64,000 nt of DNA from JAPLKB01 sp964532465. GTDB taxonomy: Bacteria; Desulfobacterota; Syntrophorhabdia; Syntrophorhabdales; Syntrophorhabdaceae. Positions 15,783-23,761 of the stretch are shown here, one piece after another. Within the stretch, counting starts at the first letter, position 1, and every line of letters begins with the position of its first letter. The notes beneath the pieces are model-generated. The model searched no databases. It had not been told where the DNA came from and saw only the letters and a program-made list of their open reading frames with translations. The position numbers and the translations under genes were made by a program. The stretch spans positions 62,001-126,000 of the forward strand of contig CAZHHX010000002.1 of the NCBI GenBank assembly GCA_964532465.1. The letters run 5' to 3'.

Positions 15783-17187
15783 TTATCTCATCGGATTTAC
15801 ACGTCCAGCAGTTCCAGGAGAAAGAAAAGCACTGTCTGCTAGCGCAAATGGAGCAGCTATCGCTACGTTGAGTGCATTTAGACCCTCTCCAAATCCCCTC
15901 AAAAAACCTTCATGAGCTATTGCATTACCATCCGCATTATACCAAAACCAACTATTTAAAAAATCGTGTGGACCAGAAAACGCTTCACACATAAAATCAG
16001 GAAATGAACCAGGGGCATATTTATAACCAAAAGTACTTCCTCGATCTCCTTGTATACCTCCCAACCGTGACACAGAACATACACCTTCTGTGTCACACCG
16101 GCCTCCAGCCAATTTAAACAAAACACCTCTCCAACCAGCGCTATCTCCACTGGCATTGGCTGGATTTTTGACCGAGCTACGTATCATAGCTGTTCTCATT
16201 TGAATGGCGCTATACGATAACAGAGAGCTGCCTCCCTGCCATAGGGCACCCTCTCCAAAATCTCCTCCTCCTAATGCTGAAGAAGCTCCACCAAGTGCCC
16301 CATATGCACCTACTTTCCACAATGCATCAGGAGCACCCATTGCTCCATAAGCTGCACCTCCCAAGGCCCCGAGCCCAGCACCACTCAGCATCGCGCCACC
16401 AATATCACCACCATATATTGCAGCACCCATGCCACCCGACACTGCACCACCTGCTGCACCACCTGCTGCCGCTCCACCAATAGTTGCTGTCGTAAATCCC
16501 TGAAAATCATATATCGCCCCTGTCCATGCATTCTCCACTACGGAGGCAGGGTTAGCTGCATATGCAGCATTGAAGATTCCATCGCTTATACCACCTCCAA
16601 TACCGCCTGACACAAATCCAATAGCTGCACCAGTAAGCATTGCTCCGGGGTCCCAACCACTTTGAGCACCTGATGTAACAGCTCCAATTATTGCAGACAC
16701 AATAGCCACACCAAAATTAAAGAAATGTCCGCTGGGATCACTATATATTATCGGATTATTCCGGCAATAGCTATATCTATTCAGCGTCTGGGGATCAAAG
16801 GGCGCCTGCACTATTGAATCCGCACTAATGAACCTCCCCAGTTGGGGATCATAGTATCTTGCTCCGTAGTAATACAGTCCCGTCTCATCATCCAATTCCT
16901 GACCGGTGAACTTATGTTTTACCGATACTGATCCCGTATCCTGTCTTGTACCTCCGAAGGGGTAATAATAGATCTCTTCCGATTTATTCCCTGTACTGTC
17001 CGTTACAATGCTTGAACTCCCTAAATGATCGGGATGGTAGTACCAGGCATCGGTATTTGTCTTTACCGCTACCCGTTGAGCACCTGCAAAGACATACTTC
17101 TTGCATACCCCGTTTGTGCATTCATAATGTTTGCCTATGTTACAGAACAAATCCCCTGAGAAGCTAATATTGATAGTGGTTTGGTAG
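15783..17187 (-). pseudogene. RHS-repeat protein, C-terminal fragment (5'-truncated)
   Basis: The fragment begins inside an RHS protein. It has the YD/RHS end motifs (YHPDHLGSSSIVTD, YYYPFGG) and the RHS core (GLYYYGARYYDPQLGRFISADS, NRYSYCRNNPIIYSDPSG). A very Gly/Ala-rich linker with hydrophobic stretches follows, and then a variable C-terminal domain of about 110 residues ending in NPMR. Full RHS proteins exceed 1,000 residues and are cell-surface or secreted polymorphic toxins; most of the repeat region is absent here. The reading frame stays open upstream into an integrase fragment, so the two are joined. A TTG at 17150 could serve as start. The C-terminal toxin type is unknown. Confidence 0.75.
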
Positions 17188-17393
17188 GATAAGACATCCT
17201 GGGCGATTTCATCAAAAGTCGTTTTTTCAACAGCAAGCCCCTTGAAAGTGCCCTCCTGTATCTGACCTTCCCTGAGTTTTAAAAGCCTTTCTGCATCGGT
17301 CTTTTTTATTGAATGTGATGATTCCCGATATGGTTTTCCGTTTCGATAATACTTGATGTTCCATGTGTCGCCACGTTAAAAAATACTACCCAT
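17188..17393 (-). pseudogene. Tyrosine recombinase (integrase) N-terminal remnant with nonsense codon
   Basis: From ATG 17393 the minus strand reads MGSIF-stop-RGDTWNIKYYRNGKPYRES..., then KKTDAERLLKLREGQI and TFDEIAQDVLS. This is the arm-binding/SAM-like N-terminus of a phage-type integrase. Codon 6 is TAA where related proteins usually have Lys (AAA), a single-base change. After codon 69 the frame passes directly into RHS sequence, so the catalytic domain is lost. It lies 5 bases after the stop of the toxin gene. Together with tRNA-Phe and the excisionase fragment it marks an old integrated element. Confidence 0.7.
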
Positions 17394-17397
17394 TGCC

Positions 17398-17775
17398 TCA
17401 TACCTCCTTCTTTCTCTTTTTCGTTTTCATATGCTGCCGCGTTCCTGTTTCACCTCCTCCCTTTTGAACAATGCTTCTTAGCCTTTTTACAACAAGGTGA
17501 TATATTTCTTCTTTATCCCGTCTTCCTATACCGATAATCTCTACAACTTCTACCTGCTCTCCTATAAGTCGGTAAACAATCCGATATGCTTTCTTTGCAA
17601 CATAAAGCTTGTAATAGCCTGTCAGATCAATACTAAATTTATTGCCCAGTGGATTTCCCATAAAAGGGTTTTCCTGTAATGCAATGGCCTTTTTTATTAC
17701 CTGGGTTTTGATGGATTTATCAAGATTCTTGAGGTCATCATCAGCATCTCTTGTAAATATGACTTTATAGGCCAT
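17398..17775 (-). CDS. RelE/ParE-family toxin
   Basis: The 125-residue protein has the RelE/ParE fold pattern: an N-terminal helix pair (DADDDLKNLDKSIKTQVIKK), a PFMGNPLGNK turn and strands with YRIVYRLIGEQVEVVEIIGIGRRD. Members cleave ribosome-bound mRNA or poison gyrase. A lysine-rich tail of about 25 residues after RLRSI is longer than usual. It overlaps the antitoxin gene by 11 bases and is cotranscribed with it. The set is within a decayed island but the frame is intact. Confidence 0.88.
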   Translation of the reverse strand: MAYKVIFTRDADDDLKNLDKSIKTQVIKKAIALQENPFMGNPLGNKFSIDLTGYYKLYVAKKAYRIVYRLIGEQVEVVEIIGIGRRDKEEIYHLVVKRLRSIVQKGGGETGTRQHMKTKKRKKEV

Positions 17776-18049
17776 AACGCTCTCTTATTTCTTCAAGGGT
17801 TACACTCTGAGAGAGATCGTAGTTTTTCATACGTTTTTGTATCATCTCATATATCTCAAAGTGTTCAAGAATTTCTTCCATTTCTTTCAATGCAGAATAT
17901 TCATCAGGTGATATCATAACGGCTGCTACCTCATTATTTCTCAAAACAAAGAGGGGTTCTTTAGTCTCTGATACATCACGCAGCTTTTGGGTAAGTTCTC
18001 TCTGTAGTTGGGTTACAGAAATCATTTTGTTTGTGTTAACCAGCATCAT
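17765..18049 (-). CDS. Phd/YefM-family antitoxin
   Basis: The 94-residue protein has an N-terminal DNA-binding Phd/YefM domain (MISVTQLQRELTQKLRDV, then EPLFVLRNNEVAAVMISPDEY) and a charged C-terminal tail that would wrap the toxin. ATG 18049 is chosen because GGAGG lies just upstream; a longer frame from 18112 would cross the promoter. The promoter and a 10+10 palindrome at 18056-18083 lie directly upstream, as expected for an autorepressed operon. Confidence 0.88.
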   Translation of the reverse strand: MMLVNTNKMISVTQLQRELTQKLRDVSETKEPLFVLRNNEVAAVMISPDEYSALKEMEEILEHFEIYEMIQKRMKNYDLSQSVTLEEIRERYGL

Positions 18050-18055
18050 TGCACC

Positions 18056-18099
18056 TCCATGTATATTTACTATTATACATGGAATAATATGTATGTCAA
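18056..18099 (-). promoter_or_regulatory. Toxin-antitoxin promoter and operator palindrome
   Basis: On the minus strand a consensus -35 TTGACA (18099-18094) and a consensus -10 TATAAT (18077-18072) are 16 bases apart. The perfect inverted repeat TCCATGTATA/TATACATGGA (18056-18065 and 18074-18083) overlaps the -10 and the start site, the usual position for repression by the antitoxin complex. Confidence 0.75.
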
Positions 18100-18114
18100 G
18101 AGCAATATGCAAAA

Positions 18115-18213
18115 TCAGAAAGTAGAACGTTCTTTATTTGAATCAATAAAAGCATCCAGATCGTTCACATCAACAAGCATCTTTGCACCTATTTTTAGAA
18201 AAGGTAACGACCG
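18115..18213 (-). pseudogene. Excisionase-like HTH protein, C-terminal remnant
   Basis: A minus-strand fragment reads RSLPFLKIGAKMLVDVNDLD, continues AFIDSNKERSTF and stops at 18115. The pattern K(I)GxxxLVDxxDLxxFI is typical of the wing of MerR/excisionase-type helix-turn-helix domains. A stop codon (18214-18216) cuts off the N-terminal half. It supports the view that this segment is a degraded integrative element. Confidence 0.5.
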
Positions 18214-18456
18214 TTATGAATGAGTTCCTGCGCCGTCCAGCACAATACTCAAGATAAGCAGCACTTGGAAGAATGGTAATAACAGTATTTTTAATTACAA
18301 ATCCGTGGGATTAAAGCAAGGGCTTGTAACTAAACGTTGGGACAGCAATGAAGGTTTTCATATTATTTATTCAGAAAAACGTTGGATATATAAACCGTGC
18401 TGTAGTAAATTCATGCAGAAGAAGTTGTGAATTTGCGAAGGAGAAGGAGTCGTGAA

Positions 18457-18855
18457 ATGAAAAAAAGTGATGACATTGAATTCCATGTGATGTGGGATTT
18501 GTTTCCCCCTAATATTCAGCATGCGTTGCGGGATGCTGTTAAAGCGGATCAAACAAAAGCAGGATTCATAAGATATACCTCCACAAGGCTCTGTCCTCAT
18601 TGCGGCAAAAGAAATACTACCGATTGTCAGAAAATTACGGGCATAAAAGATGGATCAATAGGATTATGTTTATCCTGCGGGTATATATGGTGTCTTGAAT
18701 GTGATGCACAGCTTGTGGCCAACATAAGGTGCGGGCACTGGGAAGTCTGTGCATACTGTAATGAAAAAACAAAATCTTTTGGAGATTGCAGTGCGGCGAC
18801 ATGGGAGTGCAAGCACGTCAAGCTTTGGCTCACAAGTAACTACCCTACAGTGTAA
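18457..18855 (+). CDS. Cysteine-rich zinc-finger-like protein of unknown function
   Basis: The 132-residue protein starts at ATG 18457, 8 bases after AAGGAG. It has an N-terminal helical part and then at least ten cysteines: CPHCGK, CLSCGYIWCLEC, CGHWEVCAYC, and C...ECKH. The spacing suggests two or three zinc ribbons, somewhat like IBR/RING-type fingers, but no family is certain. It could bind nucleic acid or protein. It precedes cysM on the same strand with an 82-base gap. Confidence 0.6.
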   Translation: MKKSDDIEFHVMWDLFPPNIQHALRDAVKADQTKAGFIRYTSTRLCPHCGKRNTTDCQKITGIKDGSIGLCLSCGYIWCLECDAQLVANIRCGHWEVCAYCNEKTKSFGDCSAATWECKHVKLWLTSNYPTV

Positions 18856-18937
18856 GGTGTTTCTCTTGTGGAATATAAATTATTCTGGTAATCTCTTTTG
18901 ACTAAAGGCGGAGCATTAATTTCGGGAGGTAAAGTTT

Positions 18938-19846
18938 ATGAATATTTTGTCTGCAATCGGTAATACGCCACTTGTGGAATTGATGAACATCAATCCCAAT
19001 CCAAATGTAAAAGTATTATGTAAACTTGAAGGATGCAATCCCGGAGGGTCCGTGAAAGACCGTCCTGCCCTCTATATGATAACAAAAGCAGAAGCACGCG
19101 GTGATTTGACCAAAGATAAAATCATCCTCGAACCTACTTCCGGCAACACGGGTATTGCAATCGCAATGATAGGGGCCGCAAAAGGATACAAGGTTGATCT
19201 TTGTATGCCCGAATGTGTCAGCATGGAGAGGAGACTTATCCTCCAAGGCCTCGGCGCAGAGGTTTTCCTTACCTCGGCAAAAGAAAATATTGACGGTGCA
19301 ATTCGGAAAGCTTACCAGTTGTTTGAAAAAGAACAGGGTAAATATTTTATGCCGAACCAATACGACAATAATGATAATGTTCTTGCGCATTATGAAACAA
19401 CGGGCCCTGAAATCTTTGCACAAACAGATGGGAGTGTTGATATATTTGTTGCGGGTATGGGAACTACAGGAACACTTATGGGCACTTCGAAATACCTGAA
19501 AGAAAAAAAACCTCAAATAAAGGTTATTGGTGTTGAACCAGCCATAGGCCATACGATCCAGGGACTGAAAAACCTGACTGAATCTATGGTGCCAAAGATA
19601 TATCAGCCTGAAATACTGGATGATAAGATCATCATTGGAGATGGTGAGGCCTTTGAAGTAACAAAACTCCTTGCCCAGAAAGAAGGGATTTTTGTCGGAA
19701 CGTCAAGCGGAGCTGCGGCGGCAGCAGCATTACAAATAGCAAGGAATATGGATCATGGCACGATTGTTGTCATACTGCCGGACAGGGGTGACCGCTACCT
19801 GAGCACCATGCAGTTCAGATCAATCTGCGCTAAATGCCCACCATAA
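18938..19846 (+). CDS. cysM: Cysteine synthase (CysM-like)
   Basis: The 302-residue fold-type II PLP enzyme has the cofactor lysine in GGSVKDRPALYM (K40), the substrate loop PTSGNTGIAIAM and the phosphate loop GTTGTLMGTS. It forms cysteine from O-acetylserine (or O-phosphoserine) and sulfide or thiosulfate. GGGAGG lies about 9 bases before the ATG. It ends CAKCPP, and its stop codon forms part of a hairpin shared with the converging PAP2 gene. The CysM rather than CysK assignment rests on general resemblance. Confidence 0.88.
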   Translation: MNILSAIGNTPLVELMNINPNPNVKVLCKLEGCNPGGSVKDRPALYMITKAEARGDLTKDKIILEPTSGNTGIAIAMIGAAKGYKVDLCMPECVSMERRLILQGLGAEVFLTSAKENIDGAIRKAYQLFEKEQGKYFMPNQYDNNDNVLAHYETTGPEIFAQTDGSVDIFVAGMGTTGTLMGTSKYLKEKKPQIKVIGVEPAIGHTIQGLKNLTESMVPKIYQPEILDDKIIIGDGEAFEVTKLLAQKEGIFVGTSSGAAAAAALQIARNMDHGTIVVILPDRGDRYLSTMQFRSICAKCPP

Positions 19847-19877
19847 GAAACAGCATCACCAAAAGGGCTGTTTCTTA
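19844..19877. terminator. Bidirectional hairpin containing both stop codons
   Basis: TAAGAAACAGC (19844-19854) and GCTGTTTCTTA (19867-19877) are perfect inverted copies with a 12-base loop. The first three bases are the cysM stop and the last three, on the minus strand, are the stop of the PAP2 gene. It probably terminates both convergent transcripts. Confidence 0.6.
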
Positions 19878-20432
19878 CCAGATGCGACCCAGTCTGATAC
19901 CATAGCGTTTCTGATCCACTTCCGGCTGAATATGCCAACCCTTGTACGGCTTGGTGAAAATATAGCTGCTCGCAATCCCGATAGCAGCCCCGGCTAACAC
20001 ATCATGCGTATAATGATTATTTGATTCAACCCTGCTGATAGCCACAAATGTTGCGGCAGCATAAGCCGGTATACCGAATTCCCAGCCATAACGCTTTCGC
20101 ATAAACTCAGCGGAGGCGAAAGAAATTGAAGTGTGCGCAGAAGGAAAAGACTGGCTCTTACCATCGGGACGCGTCTCATTTACCGTATATTTCAGACCGT
20201 AAGTGATTCCCATTGTTAGAGCTGCTGATCCTCCGAGCTGCACCGCACCCTTGGCATCCTTAAAACCAACCGTCAATCCTGCTGCTGTGGCAGGTATAAG
20301 AAAGGTTAGGATATCGCCGGCTGACTCAATACTGTCGCCTGCCTGAACGGTTACACTGAAAGAGAAGCACAAAAGTATTCCGCAAAGCAGAGTTTTTAGT
20401 ATGAAAATATTATGTCTCACAATCTTCCCCAA
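19875..20432 (-). CDS. PAP2-family membrane-associated phosphatase
   Basis: The 185-residue protein has an N-terminal signal segment (residues 9-30). The three acid-phosphatase motifs are present: K...RPDGKSQ, SFPSAHTS and SRVESNNHYTHDVLAG, which hold the phosphate-binding residues and the catalytic histidines. Members dephosphorylate phosphatidate, undecaprenyl pyrophosphate or lipid A at the periplasmic face. Substrate is unknown here. It converges with cysM. Confidence 0.88.
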   Translation of the reverse strand: MGKIVRHNIFILKTLLCGILLCFSFSVTVQAGDSIESAGDILTFLIPATAAGLTVGFKDAKGAVQLGGSAALTMGITYGLKYTVNETRPDGKSQSFPSAHTSISFASAEFMRKRYGWEFGIPAYAAATFVAISRVESNNHYTHDVLAGAAIGIASSYIFTKPYKGWHIQPEVDQKRYGIRLGRIW

Positions 20433-20673
20433 TCATTAGTTATTGTTTAAAATGACATATCGTAACATAATAAAACCGGAAGTCAAAGATGAATTCTGCG
20501 CGGGTCTTTTTTGTTACAGGGCTTCTATCAACAAAATCAGCGCTGCTGACATTTCAGAAATAGTTTTAAAAAAAGCATTTGAATGGAATGCTCCTTACTA
20601 AATTGGCTTTGCTTTTTTGATGGTTTGCCGTTATTCTTTGCAATATGTTTAATTATTGTTGTAAAGAGATGAG

Positions 20674-21426
20674 ATGAATTGGTTTGCGGACAAGACAATA
20701 GAATTTTTCATTCAGAACTTCCCGCCATGGCAGAGCATCATCATTGGCGGTCCACTGGGTCTTGCATGGTCGTTTGCCTGCCTGTGGTTTGCCGGGCGGT
20801 TGAAGCGCAATGGAATTCGCACAGGATATACGCGGAAAGTATTTCATTTCCTGATCTTCACGACGGTAGCGCTCCTCCACTGGAAATTCGGCACTAGAGC
20901 CGTCTGTCTTTTTGGTGCCATGTGCACATTTGTTGTTTTCTTCGCAATATGGCGAGGCGCAGGTAATATGCTTTACGAGGCTATGGCCAGAGAAAAAGAT
21001 GAACCTCACCGGACGTTTTTTATCCTGACGCCCTACTTCACCACCTTAGTCGGCGGTCTCTTAAGCAATATCTTTTTTGGTGCCTTTGCTGTTTCGGGAT
21101 ACCTCGTTACCGGCCTGGGAGACGCCATTGGCGAACCCGTTGGAACAAAGTTCGGAAAACACCGGTACCGGGTTCTGTCGCTTTCCTCAGTCCCCGCCAC
21201 AAGGAGTTGGGAGGGTTCGATAGCCGTCTTCATTGTGTCGTGCTTTGCCTTGGCTCTGGCAGCCAACCTATCGCCACACATCATCGCACCCTCACTCAGT
21301 ATAGCCGCAATCATCGGCATAGCAGCAGTTTGCACTTTAACCGAAGCCCTATCGCCCCATGGCTGGGACAATGCTACCATGCAACTCATTCCGTCAGCAT
21401 TGTTATGGGCATTGATGAAATCATAG
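20674..21426 (+). CDS. Dolichol/phytol-kinase-like CTP-dependent membrane kinase
   Basis: The 250-residue polytopic protein has about six helices. The conserved region GLGDAIGEPVGTKFGKHRY followed by ATRSWEGS is shared by phosphatidate cytidylyltransferases and CTP-dependent polyprenol kinases (dolichol, phytol). HKxR-like elements occur early (YTRKVFHF), as in dolichol kinase-like proteins. It likely phosphorylates an isoprenoid alcohol or activates a lipid with CTP at the membrane. The adjacent PAP2 phosphatase on the other strand could act on the same class of lipid. Confidence 0.7.
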   Translation: MNWFADKTIEFFIQNFPPWQSIIIGGPLGLAWSFACLWFAGRLKRNGIRTGYTRKVFHFLIFTTVALLHWKFGTRAVCLFGAMCTFVVFFAIWRGAGNMLYEAMAREKDEPHRTFFILTPYFTTLVGGLLSNIFFGAFAVSGYLVTGLGDAIGEPVGTKFGKHRYRVLSLSSVPATRSWEGSIAVFIVSCFALALAANLSPHIIAPSLSIAAIIGIAAVCTLTEALSPHGWDNATMQLIPSALLWALMKS

Positions 21427-21680
21427 AAACTGCACAGCCAAAAAATGTAATAAAAGGATGGAGCCCCTCATCCCTGAAAATATCATCGCCAAAGGATATC
21501 TGCATACCGTATAATTTCTACATATGTAAATAAATTTAACGATTCAGCTAAAGACCCAATATTACAATAGGTTGGATAGCAGTTACCATGCCTATGTGTT
21601 AAAAGTTTTATCACTCAGGAAGAAATCCATACAAACCTCATAGCGGTCTATATTATTGATATAACATCGATATACTGATC

Positions 21681-21694
21681 GGCACGGATATTGC
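21681..21694 (+). promoter_or_regulatory. Sigma-54 promoter upstream of the response regulator
   Basis: GGCAC-GGATA-TTGCA gives GG at 21681-21682 and GC at 21693-21694 with exactly ten bases between, the -24/-12 spacing of sigma-54 promoters. Transcription would start near 21706, about 55 bases before the coding start. The rest of the 333-base gap (21427-21759) holds no gene; a good AAAGGAG box precedes ATG 21760. Confidence 0.7.
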
Positions 21695-21759
21695 ATTAAT
21701 AAATGTATTATGTGTAATCATTCAAAAAAAGAGAATAAAAACATAAAGGAGATAAAATA

Positions 21760-22770
21760 ATGGAAAAGAATGTATTGTTAATCGATGATGAAGCAGCTCT
21801 GAGAAGACATGTTTCAATGGGACTTATGCAGCAGGGATATCATACGGAACCATGTGAGAACGGCATGAAAGGATTGGAGACATTAGACACCCTCATGAAG
21901 AGAAAGATGGCTCCTGAGTGCGCAATAGTGGATATAAGGCTTCCCGACATAGACGGACTCAAGCTGCTGAAGGTTATCAAATCATGCTACCCCAATCTTC
22001 CCGTAGTTATGATAACAGGACACGGCAATGACAGCATAGCACAGGAAGCAAAGAACCAGAGGGCGGAAGCATATCTGGAAAAACCATTCGAAATGGAAGA
22101 ACTGACAAATATTATCGCATCCTTTGCCGCGTCAACACCGGCTGCAGATTCCGGCGTAGCAACTCCGCAGGTAGTACCGACACCGGCACAGTCCACAACA
22201 GCCTATGCTCTTGTAAACCTTGAGAGTGATGCCAATTTCCTTAAAGTGTACCGCACCCTCTATTTCCAGGAAAACGTGGTCTACTGTGATGCCATAAGAG
22301 GAGACCACGATATGGTGCTTCTGCTTCAGGCAGATACCGCAGAAGCCATAGAAGCAATAGTGGATAAGGAAATAAAGACAATCCCCGGTATTGCCGAAGT
22401 ATCACTGTTAAGCGTTGAAGTGCCCACATTTGGTGAGAACGTTCACAGCATAATCGGAACCGTTGATAAGGCTCTGGGACGGGACAAAGCAGACGAGGAT
22501 GCCAATACGGATCAGACAGCAAGGACAAGGACTTCCTCATATGTGATGATTGAAATTGAAAAAGAGAAACTTGAAGCTATTTATCCTGCCCTTTATTTCA
22601 ACGATCAGGTTGTCTACTGCGATTATACGCACGGTAAATATGATATCGTACTTCTTATGAAGGGAACGAGCTTCAGCGAGATAGAGAACACCATAAGGAC
22701 AAAATTCAAAACCCTCGACGGCGTCCTGAGAATCAAGGAATGGCCCATACTGACACTCTTCGAGGCGTAA
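21760..22770 (+). CDS. Response regulator with two tandem Lrp/AsnC-ligand-domain-like repeats
   Basis: Residues 1-125 form a CheY-like receiver: DDEAA acidic pair, phosphoacceptor Asp in CAIVDIRLPDIDG, Thr in MITGHG and Lys in YLEKPF. After a Pro/Ala linker come two related domains of about 75-85 residues (TAYALVNLESD... and SSYVMIEIEKE...). Both contain a VVYCD box, followed by GDHDMVLLL or GKYDIVLLM, and an I/V-rich strand at the end. This is the beta-alpha-beta pattern of Lrp/AsnC effector (RAM) domains. No DNA-binding or enzymatic output domain is present, so the output may be ligand-dependent oligomerisation. No cognate kinase is adjacent. A sigma-54 promoter precedes it. Confidence 0.8.
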   Translation: MEKNVLLIDDEAALRRHVSMGLMQQGYHTEPCENGMKGLETLDTLMKRKMAPECAIVDIRLPDIDGLKLLKVIKSCYPNLPVVMITGHGNDSIAQEAKNQRAEAYLEKPFEMEELTNIIASFAASTPAADSGVATPQVVPTPAQSTTAYALVNLESDANFLKVYRTLYFQENVVYCDAIRGDHDMVLLLQADTAEAIEAIVDKEIKTIPGIAEVSLLSVEVPTFGENVHSIIGTVDKALGRDKADEDANTDQTARTRTSSYVMIEIEKEKLEAIYPALYFNDQVVYCDYTHGKYDIVLLMKGTSFSEIENTIRTKFKTLDGVLRIKEWPILTLFEA

Positions 22771-22803
22771 GAAGCACAGTATAAACCGGGAACAATATTA
22801 CTC

Positions 22804-22833
22804 CACGGGAGGCTGCTGAAACAGCCTCCCGTG
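22804..22833. terminator. Perfect 12-bp hairpin between convergent genes
   Basis: CACGGGAGGCTG (22804-22815) pairs with CAGCCTCCCGTG (22822-22833) around a six-base loop. Only weak T-rich sequence follows on either strand; it likely ends both transcripts. Confidence 0.65.
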
Positions 22834-22836
22834 CAC

Positions 22837-23703
22837 TTATTTACTACAATCCTGCACCAAAATAGCTTCTAACTTTTCCAGCGCTTCCTTTCCTGTATCT
22901 CCTCTTTCTTTCGCCATATCCAGAGCCACAAGGGAAAGGGATCTGTAAACCTTTTTATAAAGCTCCATGCCTTGCATTGCCTCAAGATGTGAAAGCACTG
23001 TTTCTACATCGCCTCTCACAATAGGGCCTGTAAGTGACATAAGAGGGCCCTTGTTTTCTATGTTGTTCAATGTGGCTTTAATAATGGGGAAAAACGGTTG
23101 CAGTTCTATGCCGATTTTGTCCATAATGTCCTCCCCTGCATAAAGGAGGGTGCATAGAAGGTTGCAGACAATAACAGCACAAAGATGGTAGAGGACCTTT
23201 TGCTCCCCTTCCAGTCTTATAACGCCTGAGCCGAGAGCGGTTCCTATTTTACGAAGGGCGTCTATTGAATCTTCACCACTTTCAATAAAGATGTATGTAT
23301 TGGGGAGTACGTTGATAGCACTGTCAATGTCGGGAAATGTCTGTAAAGGATGAAGAGCTCCCAGACGGGCGCCTTTTGTTTCAAGCGGCGAGAGCAATGT
23401 TGCCGGGTGCGCGCCGCTTGTATGAAAAAACAGCTTACCCTCAAGACTTTCCATTTTTTCGGTAATTTCAAGAGCCACTTCCTTGATAATCCTGTCCTGT
23501 GTCGTAACAGCTATAATATCCGATGCTTTGACAACTTCAATATTGTCATTAGTATAGAGGATATTATCGCCCAGGTATGACTTTGCTGTACCAATAGATG
23601 CTTCGAATATATCGGATACCGCCTCAATCTCCATGCCCTTCTGTTTGAGAACATATCCGATTGATATGCCTACTTTGCCTGCGCCTATTATCCCGATCTT
23701 CAC
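22837..23703 (-). CDS. Rossmann-fold protein with DUF2520 C-terminal domain
   Basis: The 288-residue protein begins MKIGIIGAGKVGISIGYVL, an NAD(P)-binding GxGxxG fold. ASDIIAVTTQD and HTSGAHPATLL follow, and then GALHPLQTFPD, which is typical of DUF2520 proteins. The C-terminal half is helical like 6-phosphogluconate dehydrogenase or ketopantoate reductase. It is presumably an NAD(P)-dependent oxidoreductase of unknown substrate. It lies upstream in the path of the AsmA gene run but has its own 58-base gap. Confidence 0.82.
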   Translation of the reverse strand: MKIGIIGAGKVGISIGYVLKQKGMEIEAVSDIFEASIGTAKSYLGDNILYTNDNIEVVKASDIIAVTTQDRIIKEVALEITEKMESLEGKLFFHTSGAHPATLLSPLETKGARLGALHPLQTFPDIDSAINVLPNTYIFIESGEDSIDALRKIGTALGSGVIRLEGEQKVLYHLCAVIVCNLLCTLLYAGEDIMDKIGIELQPFFPIIKATLNNIENKGPLMSLTGPIVRGDVETVLSHLEAMQGMELYKKVYRSLSLVALDMAKERGDTGKEALEKLEAILVQDCSK

Positions 23704-23761
23704 AGATTAACAGCCTCCCGTTTTAGTCATAACCTCCGGCAGAGCCGGGGGTTTACCGATT

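Noticed and set aside
16274..16483. Histidine/leucine-rich plus-strand ORF
   Set aside because: It is the reverse frame of the Gly/Ala-rich RHS linker and has no start signals.
17150..17187. Natural start of an RHS gene at TTG 17150
   Set aside because: RHS sequence continues upstream of this codon and then fuses to integrase sequence, so a truncated gene explains it better than a genuine start.
14755..18456. Duplicated 3' end of tRNA-Phe as attR
   Set aside because: I looked for a second copy of the T-arm/acceptor sequence around the island and found none that is convincing.
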